A DNA stretch of 64,000 bases, taken from JAHBVH01 sp034437715 (lineage in GTDB: Bacteria > Chloroflexota > Anaerolineae > Caldilineales > Caldilineaceae). Every line of letters begins with the position of its first letter. The stretch's first letter is position 1. The notes beneath the pieces are model-generated. The model did no database searches and was not told where the DNA came from. It worked only from the letters and a program-made list of their open reading frames with translations. Positions 42,535 to 51,554 of the stretch are shown one piece after another. Where the stretch lies: NCBI GenBank assembly GCA_034437715.1, contig DAOTTR010000161.1:23624-87623 (forward strand), in the 5' to 3' direction. The translations under genes were made by a program, and so were the position numbers.

Positions 42535-42798
42535 TTCGCGACACCCTGAACGCATATAGAACATGTAGCCTGCAAAGCTTTTCTTCGCTAGCCAACTCTT
42601 TTTGTCTTTTTGGCACTTCCAATCTGTGTGACCATCTAGGTAATCCCTTAGCTGGCCTTATCTCGTTGAACTTGGCATCATTCTATTTAAACGAATAGAC
42701 CGAAATCTTTTGTATTCATGTTGTATGATTATCAGTCATGCAATTTCTCCTATTTATTTTCTTCTCAAGTATTCTCTTCACAAAGGGAGGATGGCACT
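42535..42798. other. long leader region of the ABC operon
   Basis: About 260 bases with no recognisable RNA family, repeat or small gene. GGGAGG at 42785-42790 is the ribosome site of the binding-protein gene. Confidence 0.3.
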
Positions 42799-44448
42799 AT
42801 GGCAGAACAACGTAGTAGAACTCTTGATCGCCGTCAATTTCTGCAACTGACGGGCGTCGGGCTTTCGCTGGCGACACTGGCGGCCTGTGTGCCGACCGAG
42901 TCAACCACCGGTGGCATATCATCGGATACAAGCACGACCGCATCAACTGCGCCCACCGCCGCCGGCGGCACGCTGATCTGGCTCTCGCATCAAGAGATCG
43001 CAGGCTTGGGCCCGAATGACCTGGGCGCGACCATGCAGGCAATTGTGATTGGGGCGATTCACAATTCGCTGGTGGCGTATGACATCAATTATGCGATGTA
43101 CCCGGATCTGGCCGAATCTGTCGAAGTGGAGCCCGATGGGTTGAAATACACCTTCAAACTGAGGCAAGGCGTCAAATTTCATGACGGCACTGAATTGACC
43201 TCGGCCGATGTGAAATACACGATTGATTATTACGGCGATCCCGCCAACGCGGCGACCATTCAAAGCAGCTATACGGGTATCGACAGTGTCGAAACACCGG
43301 ACGATTATACGGTGATCGTCAACATGGCGACGGTCAATGCGGCTTCGCTGGTCAACTGGGCATCCAATCCGATCGTCAACGCGAAGTATCATCAGGAAGT
43401 TAGCGACGCCACCTATTCGACTGCGCCCGTCGGTACGGGCCCCTTCAAAGTCAAAGAGTGGAAAGCTGCTGAATACACCGAACTCGAAGCTTTTGATGAC
43501 TATTTCAAAGGCCGCCCTTTGATTGATACGATACGCATGGAAGTTGTGCCAGAAGCCGCGGTGCGCAAGGCTGCGCTCGATACGGGCGACGCTGACTCTT
43601 CCGCTTGGCCGCTGTTGGTCGAAGATAGCCTAGCGCTGGAAGCAGATCCAAACTTCAAGGTCTTCCGCACCCCTGGCGAATCGATTAAACATTTCCCAAT
43701 CAATAATACGCTGCCCTACTTTGCGGACAAGCTTTGCCGTCAAGCTTTGATGCATGCGCTGGACCGCCAACGCATTATCGATGATCTGTGGAATGGCGCG
43801 GCCGAAGTTGCCCAGTCGAATATCCCCCCGAACAGCCAATACTACAAAGCCGATCTCAAGCAATATGAATTTGACCCGGAGAAGGCCAAAGCATTATTCG
43901 ATGAAGCTGGCTGGACTGAGGGCGCAGATGGCATTCGCGAGAAGGATGGCGTCAAATTTGCCTTCACCTGTACAACCATCACCGGTGATCAGGCGCGCAA
44001 GGCGATTGCCGAACTAGCGCAGCAGCTTTTCAAGGATGTCGGGGTGGAGGTGCAACTGGCCGAAGCGCCGGTGGCCGAGATTCTCCAAGCGCTGCGCACA
44101 GGCACCATGGATATGTCCATCTTCAACTGGACCTACAGTGTGGGTGTGCTTGAACCCGACCCGACTAACACATTGGCCTCATCGGGCGGCAATAACTTCC
44201 CGCAATTTAAGAATGCCGAAATGGATGAATTGTGTGCCCAAGGCCTGCAGCAAGTAGAGGTTGCCGACCGCAAGCCGATCTATGATCGGATTCAGGAAAT
44301 CTTTGTTGAAGAAGTTCCCGTGCTCTATTTACAATATGATACCTGGATGCTGCCTTTTTCTACCCGTGTCGAAGGCTTGCCGGAGACCACATCCAATACA
44401 TATCCGCTCTATTCCTATGAGCTTCCGCTGACGAAACAACAGGGCTAA
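42799..44448 (+). CDS. ABC transporter peptide-binding lipoprotein (SBP family 5)
   Basis: Extracytoplasmic solute-binding lipoprotein of 549 residues. The N-terminus LDRRQFLQLTGVGLSLATLAAC combines a twin-arginine motif (RRQFL) with a lipobox (LAAC), so it is exported, probably by Tat, and lipidated at Cys. A Ser/Thr-rich linker follows, then the SBP5 fold (LAESVEVEPDGLKYTFKLRQGVKFHDG is the family signature). It binds oligopeptides or similar ligands for the two permeases downstream. Start ATG 42799 has GGGAGG at 8-base spacing; a longer frame from 42718 lacks this. Confidence 0.93.
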   Translation: MAEQRSRTLDRRQFLQLTGVGLSLATLAACVPTESTTGGISSDTSTTASTAPTAAGGTLIWLSHQEIAGLGPNDLGATMQAIVIGAIHNSLVAYDINYAMYPDLAESVEVEPDGLKYTFKLRQGVKFHDGTELTSADVKYTIDYYGDPANAATIQSSYTGIDSVETPDDYTVIVNMATVNAASLVNWASNPIVNAKYHQEVSDATYSTAPVGTGPFKVKEWKAAEYTELEAFDDYFKGRPLIDTIRMEVVPEAAVRKAALDTGDADSSAWPLLVEDSLALEADPNFKVFRTPGESIKHFPINNTLPYFADKLCRQALMHALDRQRIIDDLWNGAAEVAQSNIPPNSQYYKADLKQYEFDPEKAKALFDEAGWTEGADGIREKDGVKFAFTCTTITGDQARKAIAELAQQLFKDVGVEVQLAEAPVAEILQALRTGTMDMSIFNWTYSVGVLEPDPTNTLASSGGNNFPQFKNAEMDELCAQGLQQVEVADRKPIYDRIQEIFVEEVPVLYLQYDTWMLPFSTRVEGLPETTSNTYPLYSYELPLTKQQG

Positions 44449-44470
44449 ATTGCTTGTAAACTCGTGATTT

Positions 44471-44510
44471 TAGCGTTTGGAGGATTGTGATCACAACCGT
44501 CCAAACGCTA
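44471..44510 (+). promoter_or_regulatory. intercistronic hairpin between binding protein and permease
   Basis: TAGCGTTTGG (44471-44480) pairs with CCAAACGCTA (44501-44510); the inner TTGTGATCACAA is itself palindromic. The 20-base arms match at about 17 positions. Such hairpins stabilise the upstream binding-protein mRNA or attenuate the permease genes; no T tract follows. Confidence 0.6.
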
Positions 44511-44531
44511 AGATTCCAAAACCAAACGCTT

Positions 44532-45464
44532 ATGTTACTCTATTTTATTCGCCGTCTCCTGCAAGGATTGTTCATCGTTTTGCTGGTCAGCATTATTACC
44601 TTTGCGATTATGCATTTGCTGCCGGGTGACCCTGTGCAATTGCTGCTGGGCGATGGCAAGATCAAGATGACCGATGAATTGCGCGCCGCAATCCATGCCA
44701 AGTGGGGTTTCGATAAACCCTACTATGAACAATATTGGATCTGGCTGATGAGCTTGGCGCGCGGCGACTTTGGCGAATCTTTGGTGCGCCGCGGTGTGCC
44801 TGTGCGCGAGATGATCCTGGAAGCTGCCCCTGTGACGGCCTTCTTGAATATCATTTCGCTGCTCATTGCTATCGCGATTGCCATTCCGGCTGGGATCATT
44901 GCCGGCGTGCGGCGCAACTCCTGGTTTGACTATGCCACTACCTTCTCTTCGACCTTGGGTGTATCGCTGCCTTCCTTTTGGGTAGCTTTGATGGCGATTA
45001 TTGTCTTCGCCGTGATGTTGGGTTGGGTGCCCCCCTATGGCTTGAAAACTTGGCGCGGCTATATTCTGCCGGTTGCGGTGCTCGCCACCGAACAAATGGC
45101 TGTGCTGGCACGCGTGATGCGCAGCGCGACGATTGAAACGCTGACCCAGGACTATGTGCGCACCGCACGCTCCAAAGGGTTGGTCGAGCGCCTTGTGATC
45201 AGCCGCCACGCTGTGCGCAACGCCTTGCTGCCCGTTGTCACGGTGATTGGCTTTCAGGTTGCTTATCTGCTCAGTGGCACGATTGTGCTCGAAACAATCT
45301 TTGCCCTACCTGGGATTGGGCGGCTCTTTATCGACTCACTGGGGCGGCTCGATTATCAAGTCGTGCAATCATTGGTCGTGGTGCTCTCGGCCTTGGTTGT
45401 CTTTGTCAACATTCTGACCGATATGGTCTATGCCGTGGTCGATCCGCGTATTCGGATTGAGTAA
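44532..45464 (+). CDS. peptide ABC transporter permease, DppB type
   Basis: Inner-membrane permease of 310 residues (binding-protein-dependent transport family, about six helices). The start MLLYFIRRLLQGLFIVLLVS and LPGDPVQLLLG match the DppB/OppB group. The EAA loop is EQMAVLARVMRSATIETLTQDYVRTARSKGL, which contacts the ATPase. Start ATG 44532 is chosen because an upstream frame to 44487 begins inside the hairpin. It is followed by the second permease after 6 bases. Confidence 0.9.
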   Translation: MLLYFIRRLLQGLFIVLLVSIITFAIMHLLPGDPVQLLLGDGKIKMTDELRAAIHAKWGFDKPYYEQYWIWLMSLARGDFGESLVRRGVPVREMILEAAPVTAFLNIISLLIAIAIAIPAGIIAGVRRNSWFDYATTFSSTLGVSLPSFWVALMAIIVFAVMLGWVPPYGLKTWRGYILPVAVLATEQMAVLARVMRSATIETLTQDYVRTARSKGLVERLVISRHAVRNALLPVVTVIGFQVAYLLSGTIVLETIFALPGIGRLFIDSLGRLDYQVVQSLVVVLSALVVFVNILTDMVYAVVDPRIRIE

Positions 45465-45470
45465 CCCTTT

Positions 45471-46385
45471 ATGGCTGCAATTTCTACTCCACAAACCCAT
45501 TTTGCCGAGCAAATTGACAGAACCGCCCATCGTTCGGAATGGACGCAGGCTTGGCGTCGGTTTCGTTCGAATCGCCTAGCGCTCTTTGGGCTGGTGGTTG
45601 TGATCTTGTTGATCCTGACCGCACTGTTTGCCGATCTGATCGTTCCCTATGATCCTATCTATCAATTCCGTGGGATGCGTGGGGCTGCGCCTTCCGCTGA
45701 ACATTGGCTCGGCTCGGATTATAATGGCCGCGATCTGCTGAGCCGCATTATTGCTGGCACACAGATCGCGCTGATGGTGGGTCTGGGTGCCACCTTTCTG
45801 CAGGTCATCATTGGCGTCTTTGTCGGTGCCGCGGCTGGCTATTTCGGTGGCTGGACCGACACGCTTCTCTGCCGTCTGATCGATACCTTGATGTCGATGC
45901 CCGTCTTGGCTCTGTTAACCCTGCTGGCGGCTGTCCTGCGCGATAAAGAAATCCCCAGTGTGCTGCTGACCATCTTGGTGATCGGGTTCACGGGTTGGGC
46001 GCGCTTTGCGCGGGTTGTGCGCGCCGATGTGCTCAGCCTGCGCTCGCGTGATTTTGTGGTGGCGGCCCAAGCGAGTGGGGTGCGCGCGCTGCGGATTATT
46101 TTCTACCATTTAATTCCCAACTTGGTGGGTCCGGTGATTGTATTAGCCTCGTTAGGGATTGGCGGCATCATTATTCTCGAGGCGGCCCTCTCCTTTCTCG
46201 GGCTGGGCGTGAATCCCCCAACCCCATCGTGGGGCGTCATTTTGTCGGATGGTCGTCAATATATTACGAACTATCCCCACATTGTCACCTTCCCGGGTAT
46301 TATGATCGTGATCACCGTCCTCGCGTTCAATTTCTTGGGCGATGGTGTGCGCGATGCCCTCGATCCCAAGCAGCGGGCGGACTGA
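45471..46385 (+). CDS. peptide ABC transporter permease, DppC type
   Basis: Permease of 304 residues with a ~25-residue cytoplasmic head, then RFRSNRLALFGLVVVILLIL, the usual start of DppC/OppC proteins. The EAA loop is RVVRADVLSLRSRDFVVAAQASGV. The C-terminus reads FLGDGVRDALDPKQ, the family hallmark. It completes the membrane channel with the preceding permease. No ATPase gene follows within the window; ATPases must be supplied from elsewhere, or the operon has been interrupted downstream. Confidence 0.93.
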   Translation: MAAISTPQTHFAEQIDRTAHRSEWTQAWRRFRSNRLALFGLVVVILLILTALFADLIVPYDPIYQFRGMRGAAPSAEHWLGSDYNGRDLLSRIIAGTQIALMVGLGATFLQVIIGVFVGAAAGYFGGWTDTLLCRLIDTLMSMPVLALLTLLAAVLRDKEIPSVLLTILVIGFTGWARFARVVRADVLSLRSRDFVVAAQASGVRALRIIFYHLIPNLVGPVIVLASLGIGGIIILEAALSFLGLGVNPPTPSWGVILSDGRQYITNYPHIVTFPGIMIVITVLAFNFLGDGVRDALDPKQRAD

Positions 46386-46504
46386 GTCGCACGCGTTGCG
46401 ATACTTGTACAACTTGCTTTGATGCTGTAACTATTTCAAGAAGCTTATGGACAAACCATTTAAAAGTCATACAAATAAGCTTGGTGATACACGAGAGTGT
46501 ATAT

Positions 46505-46531
46505 ATGATTTTTAAGGGTTTTATCTATTAG
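46505..46531 (+). repeat. short repeat shared with 865-891
   Basis: ATGATTTTTAAGGGTTTTAT then CTATTAG matches the segment at 865-891 at about 23 of 27 bases. Both lie in leader regions; a shared leader or remnant of a small element is possible. Confidence 0.35.
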
Positions 46532-46606
46532 TAAGGTGTATTGCATGATTCGGAGTGCATCCTTTTCGTAATCAGAAGTTGTATTATGGAATAGAGGAAG
46601 AGCATC

Positions 46607-46938
46607 ATGTCTGAACAAGTCGAAACATTGCTTTCGCCGTTTATCGAACGTGGTCTATTCGATAGCCCTGAGCAGGCTGTGATTATGTTAGCGCGTGATT
46701 ACACATTACATCAGATCGAACGTCACCAAACGGTCATTGAGCAACTGCAAAAAAATATGGGATGTCTTATGAATAATTTGATGCATATTTGGCTGCGCGC
46801 GCAGCAACGTTGGTAAAATCACCTTCGTCTGAACTCAATCAAGCCCTCATGACGGAAGAAGAGGATGCTTTTGATTGGAAGGTCGCGCGCGATATGCTCA
46901 TCAGGTGGCTAGGGCTACAAACTGAGGTAGCTGGGTGA
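46607..46938 (+). pseudogene. decayed antitoxin-like gene (partner of a TumE-type toxin)
   Basis: The intact frame gives only 69 codons to 46816. Shifting frame at the seven-A run 46749-46755 (an eighth A is missing) gives KKYGMSYE, then a TAA at 46774-46776 that looks like a mutated CAA, then FDAYLAARAATLVKSPSS and on to a TGA at 46936-46938. The restored protein would be ~110 residues, acidic at the end, and would overlap the next gene by four bases (GTGA). This layout fits an antitoxin gene. The family of this protein is not recognised; the role comes from context. Confidence 0.75.
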
Positions 46939-47314
46939 ACACGCTGCCGGAATTGCTTAATTTTGTTATCACGACTTTGCAACTCTGGTCACGTGTGCGT
47001 CATGTTCGTGTGTTAGCAACTGAGCAATTTTCTTCAACACAGTTTGCAATAAAAGTGCGCGCTGAACTGAAAAACGAAGATAGTTTACAAGTGCGCATTT
47101 ACCATAATGAAAGTCATATCGACTACGCCTACCAACTAATCTGTGCTGGCGCGCCTCTCATCCGCTGGGACAACAAAGAGCATTTCGCTACAATAGCTAC
47201 TTATCCACACCATTTCATAACCCATCTGGTCAAGTTATTGAATCTCATTTAGTTGGTCTCCCCAATGATGATCTGCCAGTGGTACTCTATGAAATTGAAG
47301 TTTTGTTTCCTTAG
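46935..47314 (+). pseudogene. decayed TumE-like toxin (DUF6516-type)
   Basis: Starts at GTG 46935. The centre matches TumE/DUF6516 proteins: LQVRIYHNESHIDYAYQL and PLIRWDNKEHFATIATYPHH. A single missing base near 47214-47216 moves the frame to a stop at 47250-47252. Restoring it gives HNPSGQVIESHLVGLPNDD, then LPVVLYEIEVLFP, ending at TAG 47312-47314. Toxins of this kind are proposed to act in two-gene TA modules; here both genes are broken, so the module is probably dead. MITE A copy 2 is inserted at its stop codon. Confidence 0.8.
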
Positions 47315-47537
47315 CTCATGTTACGCAGGAGTAATGACAAGCTGCGTAGGGGCATGCGGTGGGCGGCGGATCAACCTTTGGTAAAGACCCGTGACTTGAT
47401 TCGCTGCCGACCGCGTGCCCGTCCTTGCCCACTGATCTAGATCAAGACGGGCACGCGGGAGTGGTGGCGAAGAAAATTACGGGAAAAACGTCAGTTTTAT
47501 CCACCCCCCCTCATGCCCCTACCTTGCGTAACATGAG
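47315..47537 (-). mobile_element. 223-bp MITE A, copy 2
   Basis: Reverse-oriented copy of the element at 22588-22809 with ~95% identity and the same 13-bp inverted ends (CTCATGTTACGCA). Flanking 7-mers TCCTTAG (47308-47314) and TCCTTAA (47538-47544) are a target duplication with one change. The insertion duplicated the last codons of the decayed toxin gene. Confidence 0.92.
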
Positions 47538-47774
47538 TCCTTAAATTCAAATACCAAATCATCCTACTGTCGCGTTGGAAAACTGAGGTCTGATAGACCC
47601 AAAGCTGTGGTTTTGCGACGGCGGAATAGGTAGAAAGGGGTGTAACCGAATAAATATTTTGTGGTCGTTTATGGACATCCGTAGACATTTAATTTGTCAC
47701 ATTGTCAGCATTTTGACACAACTTTTTCGGCCAATCTGTGCTATTTGTCTAAGTTTCGGAGAACGGTTCACTTG

Positions 47775-48692
47775 ATGCAGCAATTGCAAGCACAAATTCA
47801 AGCGGTCATGGATGCTAGCGGTGCCGAAATGGGCGTCGCCATTCTGCACATCGAATCTGGTGACGAAATCAATCTGGGGGCCGACGAATCGTACCCGATG
47901 GCCAGTGTGCTGAAAATCCCAGTACTCTGTGAAGCGTTTCATCAGATCCACGCCGGCAATTTTACGCTGGACGATCGCTTGGAACTAACCTATCCCGAAA
48001 AAAATATTGGCAGCGGTATCCTCACCTATCTGCAAGATGGTCTCCAGCCCACCCTGCGCGATCTGCTAACAGTGATGATCATTATCAGTGATAATACGGC
48101 CACCGACATGGTCATACGGCGCGTCGGTGTGGCGAAGATTGACCGCTTTATGCAGGAATTGGGCGTGGGCAACATCCACATGGCGATGGATATCCGCGGC
48201 ATTTTTGATGATATGCTGGGGCCAGAAGCCGCAGATCCAGCGCGGCTTTTTATGGATCTCGATAAGCCGCGCCGCGCGCCACCCACAAACAGCGATGGTC
48301 GTGCCTACAGCCGTGGGGCCGACAACAACGTTGCCACACCGCGCGATATGACGCGCCTCTGCGCCATGATCTACCAGGGCAAGGTCATCGATCGCACCGC
48401 GTGCGACGGCATGTTGCACATTCTGTTGCAACAGCAACTCAATCAGCGGCTGCCGCGTTTCCTGCCCTATGGGGTTCCCTTTGCCCACAAAACCGGTACA
48501 CTCGCGGGCCTGCGCAATGATGCGGGCGTTCTCTATGCCAGTGCAACCGATCACATTGCAGTGACGGTCTTCTCGCGCTGGGATGCCAAAGCCGTGGGCA
48601 ATGACAAAGTGGCCGAATGGGCGCGCACCGACGCCATCGACAGCGCCTTTGGGTATATCGGCAAGCTCCTCTACGATCACTACGCCGGGTAA
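47775..48692 (+). CDS. class A beta-lactamase-related serine hydrolase
   Basis: Penicilloyl-serine transferase fold of 305 residues. Active-site elements: S44-x-x-K47 in PMASVLKIPV, S105-D106-N107 in IISDNTAT, and K239-T240-G241 in AHKTGTLAG. No signal peptide is seen with the ATG 47775 start, and the region of the Glu166 loop has no clear ExxN, so it may be an intracellular or non-lactamase hydrolase such as a peptidase or esterase rather than a resistance enzyme. A ribosome site GGAG lies ~13 bases upstream, rather far. The longer frame to 47694 adds a non-signal, Cys-containing stretch. Confidence 0.82.
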   Translation: MQQLQAQIQAVMDASGAEMGVAILHIESGDEINLGADESYPMASVLKIPVLCEAFHQIHAGNFTLDDRLELTYPEKNIGSGILTYLQDGLQPTLRDLLTVMIIISDNTATDMVIRRVGVAKIDRFMQELGVGNIHMAMDIRGIFDDMLGPEAADPARLFMDLDKPRRAPPTNSDGRAYSRGADNNVATPRDMTRLCAMIYQGKVIDRTACDGMLHILLQQQLNQRLPRFLPYGVPFAHKTGTLAGLRNDAGVLYASATDHIAVTVFSRWDAKAVGNDKVAEWARTDAIDSAFGYIGKLLYDHYAG

Positions 48693-48718
48693 GGTTGTGC
48701 CAAATCAATCGGAAATAC

Positions 48719-48773
48719 AAAGCGCTGATTTTCTAACCGTGATAGGATAGGTTAGAAAATCAGCGCTTTTTGT
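48719..48773. terminator. 20-bp stem bidirectional terminator
   Basis: AAAGCGCTGATTTTCTAACC (48719-48738) pairs perfectly with its complement at 48750-48769 around an 11-base loop, followed by TTTTTG. It ends the beta-lactamase-like gene and the convergent CHRD gene. Confidence 0.92.
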
Positions 48774-48808
48774 ACTACTGCACGATCTCACGATCTTACA
48801 TATATACT

Positions 48809-51199
48809 TTACTCACTGCGTTCGATCAGCGGCAGGAACAAACTTTGGGTCGGGCTGGGCTGTGCGATCTGGCCGCGAATTTCGCCGCTTGGATTGGCTG
48901 TCGTATGCACATTGACATAGTAGTAGCCGGTGAGCAAATCGACCAGATTCTTGCCAGTCAACTGCAATCCGCCACCCAGTGGATGCGCGGCATCCAAGAC
49001 TCCTTGCGCGGCGCTGAAGAGGCCAAAGATGACTGGGCCATTTTTGCCACTGGGCGCTAGATGAATATGCGCAGCGGTGGTACCGACGATATCGGTGACG
49101 GAGACGGTGTATTGCAACAGGTTTAGCGCTGGATCCAGTGCAAAGCTGGCTTCCCCACTGGCCGCGGTTGTGACCGCCGGTGTTTCCTGATTGCCACCGA
49201 GCGTTGCCACCCAGGTAGAAGGTGGGGTATAGGGTGCCAACTGCCCACGGATCTCCCCCGACGGCAGATGCGAGGTATGGACATTGATATAGTGGTTGCC
49301 AGCCAACAAATTTAAGACGAACGGTGTATTGACCGGCGCGGTGCCACTGATCGGATTCGTGGGATCGAAAGCGCCGGTGCCATTGTAGAGGGTGACAATC
49401 ACCGGGCCATTCGTGCCTGTGGGTGCTTTGTGGATGTGCGCCATGGTGATATGTTCAATATCCTTCACGGCGACTCGGTAATCCAACGCCGTTGCATTGG
49501 CATTGAGGGCAACGATGCCTTGACCACTGGCTGTGCCGCCCACGGCTGGTACTTCATTCGCGCCTGCTAGATCAGCCACGAAAAGTTGTGCCCCACCAAT
49601 CTGTCCGCGAATCTCGCCCGACGGCTTGGCACTCGTGTGGACATTGACATAGTAGTAGCCGGTGAGCAAGTCCACCCAATTTTTGGCGTTCAGGTGAAAC
49701 GCATCGCCCAACGGATGGGTAGGATCAAAGGTGCCGCTTCCCGTATAGATCGGGAAGATCACCGGGCCATTCTTGCCATCGGGTGCCAGGTGAATATGGG
49801 CAGCCGTAACGTTAACAATATCCGAGATCCAAATGGTGTAGTGCAGGGTATCCAAGCCACTGTTCAGCACAAAGCGGGTCAGCCCTTGTGCGTCGCTGAC
49901 GACGGCGGGTACTTCCTCCGCGCCGGTCAAGGCGGCCAGCATCTGCGCCGGCGGTTGCAGGGGCAAGACTTGACCACGAATCGCCCCGGCCGGCACGGCG
50001 GTGGTATGCACGTTGACATAATAACGCTCACTGATCAGATCCAGCACCTGATTGGTGGTAAGATCCAGCGTGCCACTCACCGGGTTGGTCGGATCAAATG
50101 CGCCACTCCCCATGAAGATCGGGAAAATCACGGGACCATTGACGCCGACCGCCGCTTTGTGGATATGCGCGGCGCTAATCCCCTCGATATTGTTGACGCT
50201 GACTCGATAGGAAAGCTTGGTCGCATCGGCACTCAACGCCAGCACGGCGCGCCCTGATGCCGAGGCATAGCGCGCCGGTACTTCGGCTGCCCCAGTCAAA
50301 TTGGCCTGGAACAGACGCGTGCCGCCGATCTGTCCTCGGATCTCGCCACTTGGGTTGGCCGTCGTATGCACATTGACATAATAATAGCCCGTGAGCAGAT
50401 CGACCATGCCCTTGGCGGTCAAGGTGATCACGCCGCTGATCGGGTTGGCGGCATCAAAGGGCCCACTGCCGTTGTACAAACCATGAACCACTGGCCCATT
50501 TTGACCCAACGGGCCCAGATGGATATGGGCCGCGGTGATACTGATAATATCGGATACCGCCAGTTGATATTGCAGCGTGTCCGTATTGATCAGCGTAAAT
50601 TGGGCCAACCCTTTGGCATTGGTCGTGACGGGGGCTACTTCATTGCGCCCCAGCAACAGTGCATTGGCATCTGTTTCGGGCGTATAAGCCCGCACTTGGC
50701 CGCGCAACTCACCACTGGGATGATCCGATGTATGGACATTGACATAGTAGTCGCCCGCCAGTAGCTTGGCGATTTGGGTCGGCGTCAGCGTTACTGTGCC
50801 ACTGATCGGATTGGCTGGATCAAAGAGGCCACCCATAAAGAGCCCTACAATGACCGGCCCATTGACTCCCGGTGCGGCCTCGTGAATGTGCGCCGCGGTC
50901 ACATTGTCCACATCGGCCACAAAAACGCGATAGTAGAGTGTCTCTGTAATGAGCGCCATGACCGCGCGTCCGGCGGCTGCGCTATCGACGGCTGGTACTT
51001 CATTGGCTGGCGAAAGGTTGGCTTCAAACAACTGGATATTCGCGGCACTGCTCATGACATTGGCATGACTATCTGCGGCAGATACTCTCATGCCATTAAG
51101 CAATAGAACGGTTAATAAAATTGCGCCCAAGGCTGCGGCGATGCCGAAGCCGATTCTGGACGCAGCGCGCTGAGGTAGCCTGGCCTGTTCTTGTGGCAT
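48809..51199 (-). CDS. secreted protein with six CHRD domains
   Basis: Exported protein of 796 residues. A signal anchor (IGFGIAAALGAILLTVLLLN) is followed by six tandem ~115-residue CHRD domains, each with EVPAV or a variant, ITAAHIHxAPxGxNGPVI, and YYVNVHTxxNPSGEIRGQ. The copies alternate in two subtypes, one ending in NPISGT and one in HPLG. The C-terminus is TQSLFLPLIERSE, with an LPL-type tail seen in many exported Chloroflexota proteins (known by recollection, not tested). CHRD domains occur in chordin and bacterial surface proteins of unknown role. Its divergent neighbour is an ECF sigma/anti-sigma pair that may control it. Confidence 0.9.
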   Translation of the reverse strand: MPQEQARLPQRAASRIGFGIAAALGAILLTVLLLNGMRVSAADSHANVMSSAANIQLFEANLSPANEVPAVDSAAAGRAVMALITETLYYRVFVADVDNVTAAHIHEAAPGVNGPVIVGLFMGGLFDPANPISGTVTLTPTQIAKLLAGDYYVNVHTSDHPSGELRGQVRAYTPETDANALLLGRNEVAPVTTNAKGLAQFTLINTDTLQYQLAVSDIISITAAHIHLGPLGQNGPVVHGLYNGSGPFDAANPISGVITLTAKGMVDLLTGYYYVNVHTTANPSGEIRGQIGGTRLFQANLTGAAEVPARYASASGRAVLALSADATKLSYRVSVNNIEGISAAHIHKAAVGVNGPVIFPIFMGSGAFDPTNPVSGTLDLTTNQVLDLISERYYVNVHTTAVPAGAIRGQVLPLQPPAQMLAALTGAEEVPAVVSDAQGLTRFVLNSGLDTLHYTIWISDIVNVTAAHIHLAPDGKNGPVIFPIYTGSGTFDPTHPLGDAFHLNAKNWVDLLTGYYYVNVHTSAKPSGEIRGQIGGAQLFVADLAGANEVPAVGGTASGQGIVALNANATALDYRVAVKDIEHITMAHIHKAPTGTNGPVIVTLYNGTGAFDPTNPISGTAPVNTPFVLNLLAGNHYINVHTSHLPSGEIRGQLAPYTPPSTWVATLGGNQETPAVTTAASGEASFALDPALNLLQYTVSVTDIVGTTAAHIHLAPSGKNGPVIFGLFSAAQGVLDAAHPLGGGLQLTGKNLVDLLTGYYYVNVHTTANPSGEIRGQIAQPSPTQSLFLPLIERSE

Positions 51200-51554
51200 G
51201 GTGAAACTCCTTATTTGGTTTTGGGATATGCGTAGGTAGGGGATAGGTTGACAATGGCCTTTGGCGGGAAGGTGACCCTTGCTATAGAAGTAAACGTAGT
51301 CAGCAGGATAAACGGATTTATCATTCGCGCGAATTGTGATAAACTATCGAAAGATCCAAGGTATGTGCTCGATTGAATTGCCGAATAGCGCTATCTGCGC
51401 AAGTGCTGATTTCTGGCCCAATCTAGCCTAGTACTGATTGCAACCATACTTGCTACGGAGTATAACGCCTAGCGCCAAAGTGGATGGCAACGCACTTTCT
51501 GAGAAGAGAGTGTAGGCGCGCAACCGTTTCTGATCAAAATCCCAAAGCTGTTCA
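51200..51554. other. 355-bp divergent promoter region, CHRD gene / ECF sigma
   Basis: AT-rich non-coding DNA between divergent genes. An extended -10-like TGATAAACT occurs near 51337-51345 toward the sigma gene. No repeat or RNA gene was recognised. A shared ECF-type promoter could be here, but no -35/-10 pair can be assigned with confidence. Confidence 0.35.

Noticed and set aside
46607..46816. Intact 69-residue gene
   Set aside because: The open frame ends in non-family sequence, while the shifted frame continues with protein-like sequence into a 4-base overlap with the next gene. A pseudogene is the better call.
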